DNA of 64,000 nt. It comes from Paracoccus tibetensis (GTDB lineage: Bacteria > Pseudomonadota > Alphaproteobacteria > Rhodobacterales > Rhodobacteraceae). Position 1 is the first letter of the stretch. Every line of letters starts with the position of its first letter. The translations under genes were made by a program, and so were the position numbers. The stretch spans positions 62,001 through 126,000 of the forward strand of contig NZ_FMVT01000007.1 of NCBI RefSeq assembly GCF_900102505.1. The letters are read 5' to 3'. Of the stretch, positions 17,605-28,230 are shown piece by piece. Below the pieces are notes generated by a model. The model ran no database searches. It had not been told where the DNA came from and saw nothing but the letters and a program-made list of their open reading frames with translations.

Positions 17605-18206
17605 CAGTCGACCCCTCGCGCGCCGGTGTCCATGCCGTCCCCGGTCGGGATCGGCGGCAGATCGCGGGCGCCCACAATCTCGGCCAGGTTGCGCAGGATC
17701 AGCTCGATATTGACCGAGATCAGCAGGATCAGCCCGACGGGCAGCGAGGCCATCATCCAGCTGCGCGGGATGCGGTACCAGGTCGAGAGGTCCAGCGAGG
17801 TCGGCAGGAACAGCGAGGCGCTGGCGAAGCGCCCGCCGAGGCCGGTGACCTCGCGCCAGCCGATCTGCACGGCGACGACCATCACGGCCAGCGCCAGCGA
17901 CAGAAGGATCAGGTTCAGCACCCGCGCCAGCAGGGGCGGCAGCATCATCGGCAGGATGTCGATGGCCACGAAGCCGCCGCGGCGAAAGGCGGTGGGCGCC
18001 ATGAGGCCCGTCATCCACAGCATGCAGAAGCGCGCGGCCTCGTCGGGCCAGGCGAGCGCGTTGTTCATGATGTAGCGCTGGAAGACCTGCACGATGGTCA
18101 CGGCGACCATGATGGCAAGCGCCGCGATGCCGATGGCGCGGCCCGCCTTCAGCACCGTCTCGTTCAGTCCGGACAGGGCCCGGACCACGCCCAGCAGAAA
18201 GCCCAT
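17604..18206 (-). CDS. TRAP transporter small permease subunit (DctQ family)
   Basis: Membrane protein of 200 aa with four predicted helices: residues about 20-40 (IGIAALAIMVAVTIVQVFQR), 60-75, 95-120 and 150-175. The motif FQRYIMNNALAWPDEAARF is typical of DctQ. It forms the membrane part of the importer with DctM. It follows the flavin reductase gene by 51 bp on the minus strand, so monooxygenase and transport genes probably form one transcript. Confidence 0.9.
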   Translation of the reverse strand: MGFLLGVVRALSGLNETVLKAGRAIGIAALAIMVAVTIVQVFQRYIMNNALAWPDEAARFCMLWMTGLMAPTAFRRGGFVAIDILPMMLPPLLARVLNLILLSLALAVMVVAVQIGWREVTGLGGRFASASLFLPTSLDLSTWYRIPRSWMMASLPVGLILLISVNIELILRNLAEIVGARDLPPIPTGDGMDTGARGVD

Positions 18207-18257
18207 CTGCCCCCTCCCCCCTCGCCGCCCGCCTCCCTCGCGTGCGGCGCTTCTCTT

Positions 18258-18758
18258 CTAGTTGACGCGGATGCTGGCCTGCCGGCCGCCGAAGAAGGCC
18301 AGCGGCTCGCCCTCGCCGATGCTGGCGCGCAGGACGCGGCCGATGACGATGGCGTGGTCCCCCGCCTCGTGCAGCGCGAAGCGGCTGCAATCGAAGCGCG
18401 CGAGGCAGCGGTCGAGGACCGGCACCCCTTCGGCATTGGCGGACAGCCCCTGAAGCGCGTCGCGGTTGCGCGCGACCTCCCAGGCCAGGCTCGCCTGGTC
18501 GGCGGCAAGGACATGGATCGCGAAATGCTCGGCCCGCGCGAAGGCCGGGTAGCGCGCGCTGGCGAGGGCGGGCGACCAAAGCACCAGCGGCGGCTCCATC
18601 GAGACCGACGAGAAGCTGTTGGCGGTGATCGCGACGCAGCCGTCATCGCTGGCGGCGGTGACCACGGTGACGCCGGTTGCGAAACGCCCGAAGGCGTCGC
18701 GCAGCAGGCGGCCGTTGTCGGGATCGGGAACGAAGCTGCGCTGGTCCGACATCTGCAT
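18258..18758 (-). CDS. smoA: NAD(P)H:FMN reductase, partner of the monooxygenase (SmoA-like)
   Basis: Flavin reductase of 166 aa in the HpaC/RutF-like flavin-binding split-barrel family. The motif RFATGVTVVTA near residue 28 and AITANSFSSVSMEPPLVLWS near 50 are family signatures, and the C-terminal region FALHEAGDHAIVIGRV carries the GDH motif. It would supply reduced FMN to the SsuD-type monooxygenase two genes upstream. The start overlaps the aldo-keto reductase stop as TGATG; a second ATG lies two codons further. The order monooxygenase, AKR, flavin reductase matches the gene set of the sulfo-SMO pathway. Confidence 0.88.
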   Translation of the reverse strand: MQMSDQRSFVPDPDNGRLLRDAFGRFATGVTVVTAASDDGCVAITANSFSSVSMEPPLVLWSPALASARYPAFARAEHFAIHVLAADQASLAWEVARNRDALQGLSANAEGVPVLDRCLARFDCSRFALHEAGDHAIVIGRVLRASIGEGEPLAFFGGRQASIRVN

Positions 18759-19648
18759 CACGGGACCTCCTGCCCGATGGCCGCCTCGTAGATCTGGAAC
18801 CACTCGGCCCGGGCCAGATCGACCTTGAGGGCCTCGGCGATCTTGCCGATGCGGTCCAGCGCGTTGGTGCCCAGAACGGGCAGGATGCGCGCAGGATGGC
18901 GCAGAAGGAAGGCGACCGCAATCGCCCCTCGATCGACACCATGCCGCGCGCCCAGCATGTCCAGAACCTGCCCGATCCGGCCCTGATCGCGGATCAGGCT
19001 GCCGCCGCCCAAGGGCGACCAGGCCATGACCGGATCGCGGCGGCGCTGGTGAAATGCCAGATCGCCATTGGTGAAGGCGCCGGGCGCGGCCGGGGAGATC
19101 TCGATCTGGTTGGTCGCCAGCTTGGTCTGCATCGCGGATTGCAGCAGCTCGACATCCCACGGCCGGAAGTTCGACACGCCGACCGCCCGCACCTTGCCCG
19201 AGGCGACCAGTGCGTCCAGCGCCGCCCCCGTCTCGTCCGCATCCATCAGCGGGTCGGGGCGGTGGATCAGCAGCAGCTCGACCCGGTCGGTCCCGAGATC
19301 CTTCAGCGACTGGTCCACCGCCGCCTGGATATAGGCGGCCGAGGTGTCGTAATGCTTCACCGGCGCGTCCGCGTAGCGGCCCATCGGCGCGACGATGTCG
19401 CATTTCGTGACGATCTCGATCCGCTCGCGCAGGCCGGGGCTGGCGCGCAGCGCCTCGCCCATGATCGCCTCGGCCGTGTAGCCGCCATAGATGTCGGCCT
19501 GGTCCATCGTGGTGATGCCCTGCGCCAGGCACGCCTCGATCTTGCGCTGGACATGGGCGGGCGAGGTGTCGGGATCGTCCCCGATCCGCCACATCCCGTA
19601 GACCAGACGCGACAGGCTGACGCCGCCCTCAAGTTCGACCCGTTCCAT
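18758..19648 (-). CDS. smoB: Aldo-keto reductase, probable 6-oxo-glucose reductase (SmoB-like)
   Basis: Aldo-keto reductase of 296 aa with the complete catalytic tetrad D49, Y54, K82 and H129 (MDQADIYGGY, VTKCDIV, LLIHRPD). The N-terminal LSRLVYGMWRIGDDPDTS and the motif VGVSNFRPWDVELLQSAM belong to the YdhF/SmoB branch, and the sequence looks strikingly like what I recall of Agrobacterium SmoB. SmoB reduces 6-oxo-glucose, the desulfonated product of sulfoquinovose, to glucose. The gene lies three bases after the monooxygenase stop and overlaps the flavin reductase. Generic aldehyde reduction remains possible, but context and sequence both favour SmoB. Confidence 0.85.
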   Translation of the reverse strand: MERVELEGGVSLSRLVYGMWRIGDDPDTSPAHVQRKIEACLAQGITTMDQADIYGGYTAEAIMGEALRASPGLRERIEIVTKCDIVAPMGRYADAPVKHYDTSAAYIQAAVDQSLKDLGTDRVELLLIHRPDPLMDADETGAALDALVASGKVRAVGVSNFRPWDVELLQSAMQTKLATNQIEISPAAPGAFTNGDLAFHQRRRDPVMAWSPLGGGSLIRDQGRIGQVLDMLGARHGVDRGAIAVAFLLRHPARILPVLGTNALDRIGKIAEALKVDLARAEWFQIYEAAIGQEVP

Positions 19649-19651
19649 TTC

Positions 19652-20806
19652 TCAGCGCCTTTCGCCTGCGGCCAGCGGAGTCGCCGGGGCGCTGTCGGGC
19701 ACGCGGCCCCAGACCCGGTTCAGCTGGCATGTCTTCATCTGCGGCAGCACGCGGCTGCCGAAATGCTCGGCCTCGTCGATATGCGGATAGCCCGACAGGA
19801 TGAAGGCCCGCACGCCCATCTTCCGCAGCTCTTCCAGCTTCGTCAGCACCTGGTCGGTCGAGCCGACGATGGCCGCCCCGCAGCCCGAGCGCGCGCGTCC
19901 GATGCCGGTCCAAAGGTTCGGCTCGATATAACCCTCGAGGTCCGCCAGCTCGCGGTTCCGCGCCTGCCGGCTGACGCCGAGCGAGCCTGCGTCCAGCGCC
20001 CGCTCGCGGATCAGGCGGCCCTGATCGTCGTCCAGCTTGCTGACCAGCTCGCGGGCATATTCCTTGGCCTCGGCCTCGGTGTCGCGGACGATGACATGGG
20101 AGCGGAAGCCGTAATCCAGCGTGCGCCCGTATTTCTCGGCTGCGGCGTTGGCGGCGCGCATCCGGTCGGCGATGTCCTCGGTCTTTTCCGGCCACATCAG
20201 GTAGACGTCGCAGTGCTGCCCGCAGAGGTCCAGCGCGTCGGGCGAGTAGCCGCCGAAATAGAGCATCGGTCCGCCCTGCTGGTAGGGGCGCGCCGGGTCG
20301 GTCGTCAGGCCGGTGAAGTTGTAGACCTCGCCCTGATAGTCGATCCGGTCCCGCGTCCATGCCTGCTTGAGGATCTCGACCACTTCGCGGCTCCGCTGGT
20401 AGCGGAAGGGGCTGGGTTCCTGCTGGCCGGGGAAGTCGCTGGAGATGATGTTGACCGTCAGCCGCCCCTCCAGCATGTGGTCGAGGGTCGCGATGGTGCG
20501 GGCCAGCATGATCGGCTGCATCTCGCCGCAGCGCACGGCGGCCAGCAGGTTGATCCGGTCCGTGATCGGCGCGCAGCCGGCGACGAAGGACAGCGTGTCC
20601 TGCCCGACCTGATAGGAGGAGGGGCAGAGGATGTTGCCGAAGCCCTGGGCGTCCGCGGTCTTCACGATCTCGCTGCAATGCGCCCAGGACGAACGCAGCG
20701 CGCCGTCCGGCACGCCCAGATAGCGGTAATCGTCCGAGCAGAGGGCCGAGAACCAGGCGACCTCGACCGCATCCAGATCGGCCGATTTAACGGGAACGAC
20801 GGTCAT
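19652..20806 (-). CDS. smoC: FMNH2-dependent sulfonate monooxygenase (SsuD/SmoC-like)
   Basis: Flavin-dependent luciferase-like monooxygenase of 384 aa that would split a C-S bond, releasing sulfite and an aldehyde. The C-terminal block GVRAFILSGYPHIDEAEHFG and the preceding GIGRARSGCGAAIVGS match the SsuD subfamily, not the general luciferase family. SsuD-type features LTVNIISSDFPGQQ and FNFTGLTTDPARP-like loops are present. With SmoB-like and SmoA-like genes directly behind it, the most likely substrate is sulfoquinovose. An alkanesulfonate or dimethylsulfone route is the alternative, though the aldo-keto reductase would then be unexplained. It starts the operon: the ATG at 20806 follows CGGAGGAG and faces a divergent GntR gene. 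Confidence 0.87.
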   Translation of the reverse strand: MTVVPVKSADLDAVEVAWFSALCSDDYRYLGVPDGALRSSWAHCSEIVKTADAQGFGNILCPSSYQVGQDTLSFVAGCAPITDRINLLAAVRCGEMQPIMLARTIATLDHMLEGRLTVNIISSDFPGQQEPSPFRYQRSREVVEILKQAWTRDRIDYQGEVYNFTGLTTDPARPYQQGGPMLYFGGYSPDALDLCGQHCDVYLMWPEKTEDIADRMRAANAAAEKYGRTLDYGFRSHVIVRDTEAEAKEYARELVSKLDDDQGRLIRERALDAGSLGVSRQARNRELADLEGYIEPNLWTGIGRARSGCGAAIVGSTDQVLTKLEELRKMGVRAFILSGYPHIDEAEHFGSRVLPQMKTCQLNRVWGRVPDSAPATPLAAGERR

Positions 20807-20854
20807 GAACTCCTCCGTGAGTCGGCCGCGATTTCCTCTTGCTTAGCGGCGTCC

Positions 20855-20880
20855 TTGATGTAGATCAATGGTGCATCAAT
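20855..20880. promoter_or_regulatory. Candidate GntR operator between smoC and the regulator
   Basis: In the 93-bp divergent gap, TTGAT (20855-20859), GTAG, ATCAA (20864-20868) form a perfect inverted repeat; a further ATCAAT half-site lies at 20875-20880. The site is centred about midway between the two starts and would let one regulator control both directions. Assignment to the adjacent GntR protein is inferred. Confidence 0.5.
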
Positions 20881-20899
20881 TTTATTCCGAGGGATCGGC

Positions 20900-21622
20900 G
20901 TGGGACTGGAAGCGGGGGCGATGCAGCGCGGTGGGGCGCTGCCGCTGCACATGCAGATCAGCGAGATGATCATCCGCGACATCGCCGCGGGCCGGCTGGT
21001 CGACGGCGCCCGCCTGCCCCCCGAGCGCAGCATGGCGGAGGATTTCGGCACCACCGTCCGCACCCTTCGCAAGGCGCTGGCGACGCTGGAAGGCATGGGC
21101 CTGCTGGAACGGCGGCAAGGCTCGGGCAACTACGTCCGCGCGGGCCAGCCGGTCGAATCGGTCTATTCCATGTTCCGGCTGGAGCACGCGAAGGGCGGCG
21201 GCGGCCTGCCCAATGCGCGCATCCTGTCGGTGGACGAGCTGCCGAAGGACGCGGCCCAGCCCGCCTACGGCGACAGCCCGCGCGGCACCCGCTTCCGCCG
21301 CTTGCGCTTTCTGGACGCGGTGCCCATCGCGGTCGAGGAGATCTGGCTGGACGCCGGCGCCGGCCGTATCCCGCCCGCGCAGGTGCAGGATTCACTCTAT
21401 CTGACCTACAAGCAGGTGCTGAAGCTGTGGATCACTCGGGCCGAGGACCGCGTGGGCCTGAGCGCCGTCCCGGACTGGGCGCCGGACGCGTTCGCGCCCC
21501 GCCCCGGCACGCCCTGCGCCTATATCGAGCGCCTGTCCTGGGCCCAGGGCCCCGAGGCGGTCGAGTTTTCCCGCACCTGGTATGACCACGAAAGGGCGCT
21601 TTATGTGCAGCGCCTCATCTGA
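20900..21622 (+). CDS. GntR/HutC-family transcriptional regulator
   Basis: Regulator of 240 aa with an N-terminal winged helix (PLHMQISEMIIRDIAAGRLV, then PPERSMAEDFGTTVRTLRKA and ERRQGSGNYV) and a C-terminal UTRA-type ligand domain from about residue 90. The GTG start at 20900 is used; an ATG at 20921 is an alternative. HutC-type regulators commonly sense sugars, sugar phosphates or sulfonate metabolites. It is divergent from the monooxygenase operon and 10 bp upstream of the Gfo/Idh gene, so it is the obvious controller of both units. Confidence 0.9.
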   Translation: MGLEAGAMQRGGALPLHMQISEMIIRDIAAGRLVDGARLPPERSMAEDFGTTVRTLRKALATLEGMGLLERRQGSGNYVRAGQPVESVYSMFRLEHAKGGGGLPNARILSVDELPKDAAQPAYGDSPRGTRFRRLRFLDAVPIAVEEIWLDAGAGRIPPAQVQDSLYLTYKQVLKLWITRAEDRVGLSAVPDWAPDAFAPRPGTPCAYIERLSWAQGPEAVEFSRTWYDHERALYVQRLI

Positions 21623-21632
21623 GAGGAAGTCG

Positions 21633-22769
21633 ATGACCGTTCATGCAAACCCCCGCGCGGATGCGCGTCTCGTGACCTATGGCGTCATCGGCTGCGGCAT
21701 GATGGGGCAGGAGCATCTGAGGAACATCGCCTTTCTGCCCGGCACCGCCATCGGCGCGATCTTCGAGCCCGACGCCGAGATGCGCGCCCGCGCGGCTGCG
21801 CTGGCGCCCGGCGCGCGGATGGTCGGCAGCGTCGACGAACTGCTGGCCGATGACGATCTGGACTGCCTGCTGATCGCCAGCCCCAACTTCCGCCATGTCG
21901 AGCAACTGGCCGCCATCGCCGCGCGCCGTCCGCTGCCGGTTCTGGTGGAAAAGCCGCTCTTCACCGATCCGTCCGAACTGGCGGCGCTGGACGCCTTCGC
22001 CGCCAGCTACCCCGCGCCGGTCTGGGTGGCGATGGAATACCGCTACATGCCGCCCGTCGCGAAGCTGCTGGAGATGGCGGATGCCGCGACCGGCGGCATC
22101 CGCATGCTGACCATCCGTGAGCACCGCTATCCCTTCCTGCACAAGGTCGGCGCCTGGAACCGCTTCAACCGCTATTCGGGCGGCACCTTCGTCGAGAAAT
22201 GCTGCCACTTCTTCGACCTCATGCGCCTGGCCATAGGCCGCGCGCCGGTCCGCGTCATGGCGATGGGCGGGCAGGCGGTGAACCACAAGGACGAGCGGCC
22301 CGGCGGCGAGGCCCCGGACATCCTCGACCACGGCTACGCGATGGTCGAGTTCGAGGGCGGCATCCGCGCCATGCTGGAGCTGTGCATGTTCGCCGAGGGC
22401 TCGCGCTTCCAGGAAGAGATCAGCGCCGTCGGCCCGGCCGGCAAGATCGAGGCGCTGGTGCCCGGTCCGACCCGCTTCTGGCCCGAGGAACTGGGCGCGC
22501 CGCCGGTCCCGCAGGTCGTCGTCTCGCCGCGCGAGCCGCAGGGGCCGCGCGTCCTGGAGATTCCCGTGGACCCGGCGCTGCTGGAGGCAGGGGACCACAA
22601 CGGCTCGACCTTCTACCAGCACCAGAGGTTCCTGGAGCTGGTGCGCGGCGTGCGGACGCGGCCCGAGGTGAGCCTCGAGGACGGCCGATGGGCCGTGCTG
22701 ATGGGGCTGGCGGCGCAGCTGTCGATCGCCGAGGGGCGCGCGGTCGAGATGGCAGAGCTTCTGGCATGA
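21633..22769 (+). CDS. Gfo/Idh/MocA-family protein, possible NAD-dependent sulfoquinovosidase
   Basis: NAD(P)-binding protein of 378 aa. The Rossmann motif YGVIGCGMMGQEHLRN lies near residue 15, the EKP motif VLVEKPLFTD near 105, and the catalytic-domain segment HKVGAWNRFNRYSGGTFVEK near 180. Usual members oxidise sugars or inositols. Because the locus has no GH31 sulfoquinovosidase and this gene is tied to the sulfo-SMO-like operon, it may be one of the NAD-dependent sulfoquinovosidases (GH188) that belong to this superfamily. A sugar dehydrogenase acting on a related compound is the alternative. It starts 10 bp after the GntR gene behind GAGAGGAAG. Confidence 0.78.
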   Translation: MTVHANPRADARLVTYGVIGCGMMGQEHLRNIAFLPGTAIGAIFEPDAEMRARAAALAPGARMVGSVDELLADDDLDCLLIASPNFRHVEQLAAIAARRPLPVLVEKPLFTDPSELAALDAFAASYPAPVWVAMEYRYMPPVAKLLEMADAATGGIRMLTIREHRYPFLHKVGAWNRFNRYSGGTFVEKCCHFFDLMRLAIGRAPVRVMAMGGQAVNHKDERPGGEAPDILDHGYAMVEFEGGIRAMLELCMFAEGSRFQEEISAVGPAGKIEALVPGPTRFWPEELGAPPVPQVVVSPREPQGPRVLEIPVDPALLEAGDHNGSTFYQHQRFLELVRGVRTRPEVSLEDGRWAVLMGLAAQLSIAEGRAVEMAELLA

Positions 22770-22776
22770 GGGAGCA

Positions 22777-22794
22777 GGGGGCGCCCGCGCCCCC
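22777..22794. terminator. Bidirectional terminator candidate
   Basis: GGGGGCGC (22777-22784) and GCGCCCCC (22787-22794) form a GC-only hairpin (seven pairs with a four-base loop) between the converging ends of the Gfo/Idh gene and the small secreted protein gene. Only TT follows on the plus strand, so it is GC-rich but T-poor. Confidence 0.45.
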
Positions 22795-22839
22795 TTGGCC
22801 TGCCACCAGTTCACCCGCCAAGGATGTCCGCGTGCCGGG

Positions 22840-23256
22840 TCAGGGGGCGGCGGGTTCCAGCTCGGGCGAGACGGCTTCGCGGATGGCGGTCACGAGGGTC
22901 GCGCGGCAGGCCGCCTCGTCCTGGGCGCGGGCTTCGTCGAGGGCGGCGCGCAGGCGCTGGACGCGGTCGCCCGCCTCGGCCGGGGCGCCGTGACCGGCCG
23001 CCTGATCGTCAGCCTCGGCGGTGTCCTCGCCCTCGATGGGGGCGTCGTCGCCCGGAGCTTCGGTGTCGGTCATCGCGCGGGCCTCGCGGGCTGCCGCGAC
23101 GCCTTGGCCGCCGGTGCTGTCCGAGATCGAGGCGAGCGCGGCTTCGTCCAGCGCCTCTTCCATGACCTCGATGGTGCCGGCGCAGTCAGCCGAGGCGGCG
23201 CCGCTGCCCATGGCGAGCATGGCGGCGGCGAGATAGGGGATGGGCTTGCGGTACAT
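22840..23256 (-). CDS. Small acidic secreted protein of unknown function (138 aa)
   Basis: Signal peptide KPIPYLAAAMLAMGSGAASA is followed by a mature part of about 115 residues, rich in Ala, Asp and Glu. Two cysteines, one just after the cleavage site (DCAGTIEVMEEALDEA) and one in EAACRATLVTAI, could form a disulfide joining two helical ends around a flexible, acidic middle. The start follows GGGAGGAACC. It ends a unit with the two molybdenum hydroxylase genes, 10 bp downstream of the large subunit. I do not recognise a family; a periplasmic accessory of that enzyme is the natural guess. Confidence 0.75.
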   Translation of the reverse strand: MYRKPIPYLAAAMLAMGSGAASADCAGTIEVMEEALDEAALASISDSTGGQGVAAAREARAMTDTEAPGDDAPIEGEDTAEADDQAAGHGAPAEAGDRVQRLRAALDEARAQDEAACRATLVTAIREAVSPELEPAAP

Positions 23257-23266
23257 GGTTCCTCCC

Positions 23267-25539
<2,273 letters not shown>

Positions 25540-25540
<1 letters not shown>

Positions 25541-25995
25541 CACGCGTCCTCCTGTCCAGAGGCGCGCTTGATCGCGGCGCGGATGCGCGGGTAGGTGCCG
25601 CAGCGGCAGATGTTCTGGCTCATCACCGCGTCGATGTCCTCGTCCGTCGGCTCGGGCGTCTCGGCCAGAAGCGCGGCGGCCTGCATCATCTGGCCGGACT
25701 GGCAATAGCCGCACTGCGCCACGTTCAGCTCGCGCCACGCGACTTGCACGGGGTGGCTGCCGTCCGAGGACAGCCCCTCGATCGTGGTCACCTCGGCGCC
25801 GTCGGCCACCGCCATCGGCGTGATGCAGGAGAAGCTGGGGACGCCGTCCACATGCACGAGGCAGGCGCCGCAGAGCGCCGCGCCGCAGCCGAACTTGGTG
25901 CCGGTCAGGCCCAATTCGTCGCGCAGATACCACAGCAGCGGCATGTCGGGATCACCCCCGAACGTCCGCGCCTCGCCATTGACCGTCAGGTCCAT
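25540..25995 (-). CDS. 2Fe-2S subunit of the isoquinoline-type oxidoreductase
   Basis: Iron-sulfur subunit of 151 aa with two [2Fe-2S] clusters. The plant-ferredoxin cluster ligands lie in [16 protein letters not shown] and in SCITP, and the second, all-helical domain carries [11 protein letters not shown] and [11 protein letters not shown]. It has no signal peptide and is presumably carried out by the Tat signal of the large subunit. It is the first gene of the unit (small subunit, large subunit, small acidic secreted protein) and overlaps the next gene by ATGA. Confidence 0.92.
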
Positions 25996-26079
25996 CAGCC
26001 CCTATCCCCCTGCTGGCGCGGCGTGCCGCGTCTGGCCTGATCCGCCGAAGATGAAGGAGCAGCCAAGCCAACCGGCGAA

Positions 26080-26100
26080 CGGCCGGGTTGTTCCCGGCCG
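26080..26100. terminator. Stem-loop terminator candidate
   Basis: CGGCCGGG (26080-26087) and CCCGGCCG (26093-26100) form a perfect 8-bp stem with a TTGTT loop, 22 bases upstream-facing of the zinc alcohol dehydrogenase stop, that is just after it on the minus strand. No T-run is present on either side. The remaining gap up to 26121 holds nothing else. Confidence 0.45.
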
Positions 26101-26121
26101 CCGGGGATCATTTTGCGCGTG

Positions 26122-27300
26122 TCACGCGCCGGGCTTCATCACCACCTTGATGCAGCCGTCGGCCTTGTCGCGGAAGGTCTTGTAGAGGTTCGGCCCTTCG
26201 GAAAGCGGCGCATTGTGGGTGGTGACGAAGCTGACATCCAGCTCGCCCTTCACGATCATGTCCAGAAGCGGCGCGAGGTAGCGATGCGTGTGGGTCTGGC
26301 CGGTCTTCACGGTCAGGCCCTTGTTCATCAGCGCGCCGAAGGGCAGCTTGTCGATCACCCCGACATAGACGCCCGGCACCGAGAGCGTGCCGCCCTTGCG
26401 GCAGCACATGATCATCTCGCGCAGCACATGCGGCCGGTCGGTGCCCAGATAGAGCGCCTGCTTCACCCGGTCGACGCGCGCCATGATGCCGCTGTCGGCG
26501 GCGGCCTCGGTGCCCACGCAGTCGATGCAGCTGTCCGGGCCGCGGCCGTTCGTCATCTCTTGCAGCGCGTCGTAGACCTTGGTCTGGCTGAAGTCGATCA
26601 CCTCGGCCTTGCCGTGGACCTGCGCCATGACCAGCCGCTCGGGCACTTCGTCGATGACGATGACGCGGCCGGCGCCCTGCTTCCACGCGGACAGGATCGC
26701 CATTTGCCCGACCGGACCCGCGCCCCAGATCGCGACCGTGTCGCCCGGCTCGATCTGCGCATTCTCGGCCGCCATCCAGCCCGTCGGCAGGATGTCCGAG
26801 AGGAACAGCACCTGCTCATCCTCCAGATCGCCGGGCACCGCGATGGGGCCGACGCTGCCATAGGGCACGCGCAGGTACTCGGCCTGCCCGCCCGCATAGC
26901 CGCCCAGCATGTGCGAATAGCCGAACAGCCCCGAGGGCGAGTGGCCCATCACCGCCGCCGCCTGCTCGGCGTTGCGGTTCGAGCGGTCGCAGAGCGAGAA
27001 GAGCTGCTTCTGGCAGAAGAAGCACTGCCCGCAGGCGATGTTGAAGGGCACCACGACCCGGTCGCCCTTGCGGAACTTGCTGTGGGCGCCGCCGGTCTCG
27101 ATCACCTCGCCCATCGTTTCGTGGCCGAGGACGTCGCCCGACTCCATGGTCGGCATGCAGCCGTCCATCAGGTGCAGGTCCGAGCCGCAGATGGCGCAGG
27201 CCGTCACCTTGATGATGATGTCATCGGGCTCTTCGATGGTGGGATCGTCAACCTTGTCGTAGCGGATGTCGCCCTTGCCGTGCCAAGTGAGTGCGCGCAT
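26122..27300 (-). CDS. Zinc-dependent alcohol/formaldehyde dehydrogenase family protein
   Basis: Medium-chain dehydrogenase of 392 aa. Catalytic zinc ligands are in [13 protein letters not shown] and LGHETMGEV; structural zinc cysteines are in [17 protein letters not shown]; the NAD-binding motif is [12 protein letters not shown]. It belongs to the glutathione-independent formaldehyde dehydrogenase-like branch, with an extended segment around residues 110-145 ([20 protein letters not shown]), as in these enzymes. Substrate in vivo is unclear; members act on various alcohols and aldehydes. It stands alone in its own orientation between the molybdenum hydroxylase and a P-loop gene. Confidence 0.87.
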   Translation of the reverse strand: MRALTWHGKGDIRYDKVDDPTIEEPDDIIIKVTACAICGSDLHLMDGCMPTMESGDVLGHETMGEVIETGGAHSKFRKGDRVVVPFNIACGQCFFCQKQLFSLCDRSNRNAEQAAAVMGHSPSGLFGYSHMLGGYAGGQAEYLRVPYGSVGPIAVPGDLEDEQVLFLSDILPTGWMAAENAQIEPGDTVAIWGAGPVGQMAILSAWKQGAGRVIVIDEVPERLVMAQVHGKAEVIDFSQTKVYDALQEMTNGRGPDSCIDCVGTEAAADSGIMARVDRVKQALYLGTDRPHVLREMIMCCRKGGTLSVPGVYVGVIDKLPFGALMNKGLTVKTGQTHTHRYLAPLLDMIVKGELDVSFVTTHNAPLSEGPNLYKTFRDKADGCIKVVMKPGA

Positions 27301-27367
27301 GTGATCGGCTCCTGCTCGTCATGTCTGTTGGGCAGGGGAACAGGGTCCGGGCGGTAATGTTCCCGCC

Positions 27368-27928
27368 TCATTCGGGCAGCAGCAGCCCCGGCCCGTCCGG
27401 CGCGGCCTGGCAGGCCTCCAGGAAACGTCGCGCCTGTCGCCCGCTGGTCAGGCGGATGACGGCCAGATGCGGCGGGGCGGCGGCGGCGATCTCTTGCGCG
27501 CGGGCGCGGTGGAAGCGTTGCGAGCTGGCGACGTAGCCGATGACGCGCCGCACGTCGCGGCGGAACCACTGCACGCAGCCTTCGCCCTGGCCGGGCCGCA
27601 CCCGGCCGCTGTAGCGCCAGGTGCGCCAGGCCGCCCGCCACATCTGCGTGCCGAGGCCGAGGTCCAGCCAGATCAGCGCGTCGGCCCGCGCCGCCCGCTC
27701 GTGCCCGGTCTCGTAATGGCCGCCCTCCAGCACCCAGCAGGGCCGGGAATGGATCTCGCGCGTGATCCGGTCCAGCTCGGACCGGGTGCGATGGACGAAG
27801 CCGGGCTTCCAGCTGAGCGCGTCCATGTGGTGCACCGGCAACCCGCCCCGCGCCCCTAGCCGTTCCGCCAGCCAGGACTTGCCCGAGGCCGAACCTCCCA
27901 GGATCATCACCCGCCGCACCACCGTCAC
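27368..27928 (-). CDS. Small P-loop NTPase, adenylate-kinase-like (186 aa)
   Basis: Cytoplasmic P-loop protein. The Walker A is MILGGSASGKSWLAERLG near residue 10, followed by the HHMDALSWKPGF motif found in a widespread group of small topology-modulation (FlaR-like) kinases, and LIWLDLGLGTQMWRAAWRTW. The start is a GTG at 27928, preceded by TAAGGAGG with eight bases spacing, an excellent ribosome binding site; the frame further upstream is non-coding. The phosphate acceptor of this family is not established. No operon partner is evident. Confidence 0.82.
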   Translation of the reverse strand: MTVVRRVMILGGSASGKSWLAERLGARGGLPVHHMDALSWKPGFVHRTRSELDRITREIHSRPCWVLEGGHYETGHERAARADALIWLDLGLGTQMWRAAWRTWRYSGRVRPGQGEGCVQWFRRDVRRVIGYVASSQRFHRARAQEIAAAAPPHLAVIRLTSGRQARRFLEACQAAPDGPGLLLPE

Positions 27929-28230
27929 CGCATCAACCTCCTTACGAGCCGGAACAGACTGGCGAGCGTGCCGAGGAGCTTCAAGGCGCGTCGCGTCGCA
28001 GCGGCGTGGATCGGCCTGATGCCGCAACCGGGCGGGTTGGCTGCCGGAATCCTGCGCGACCTGAGGTGGCATTTGCGCCCTGCGACCCGCCGTGACCCGC
28101 GGCGGATCAGCCGTTCGCGAATCACCTTCGACTGATTCGTGCAGTCAAATTGGCCGCGCGCAGGGGCTGCCGAAAGAACTGCTCGCAAAAGCGGCAGGAC
28201 CGGGGCGGTGGGTCGCATGCAAATCACGCT

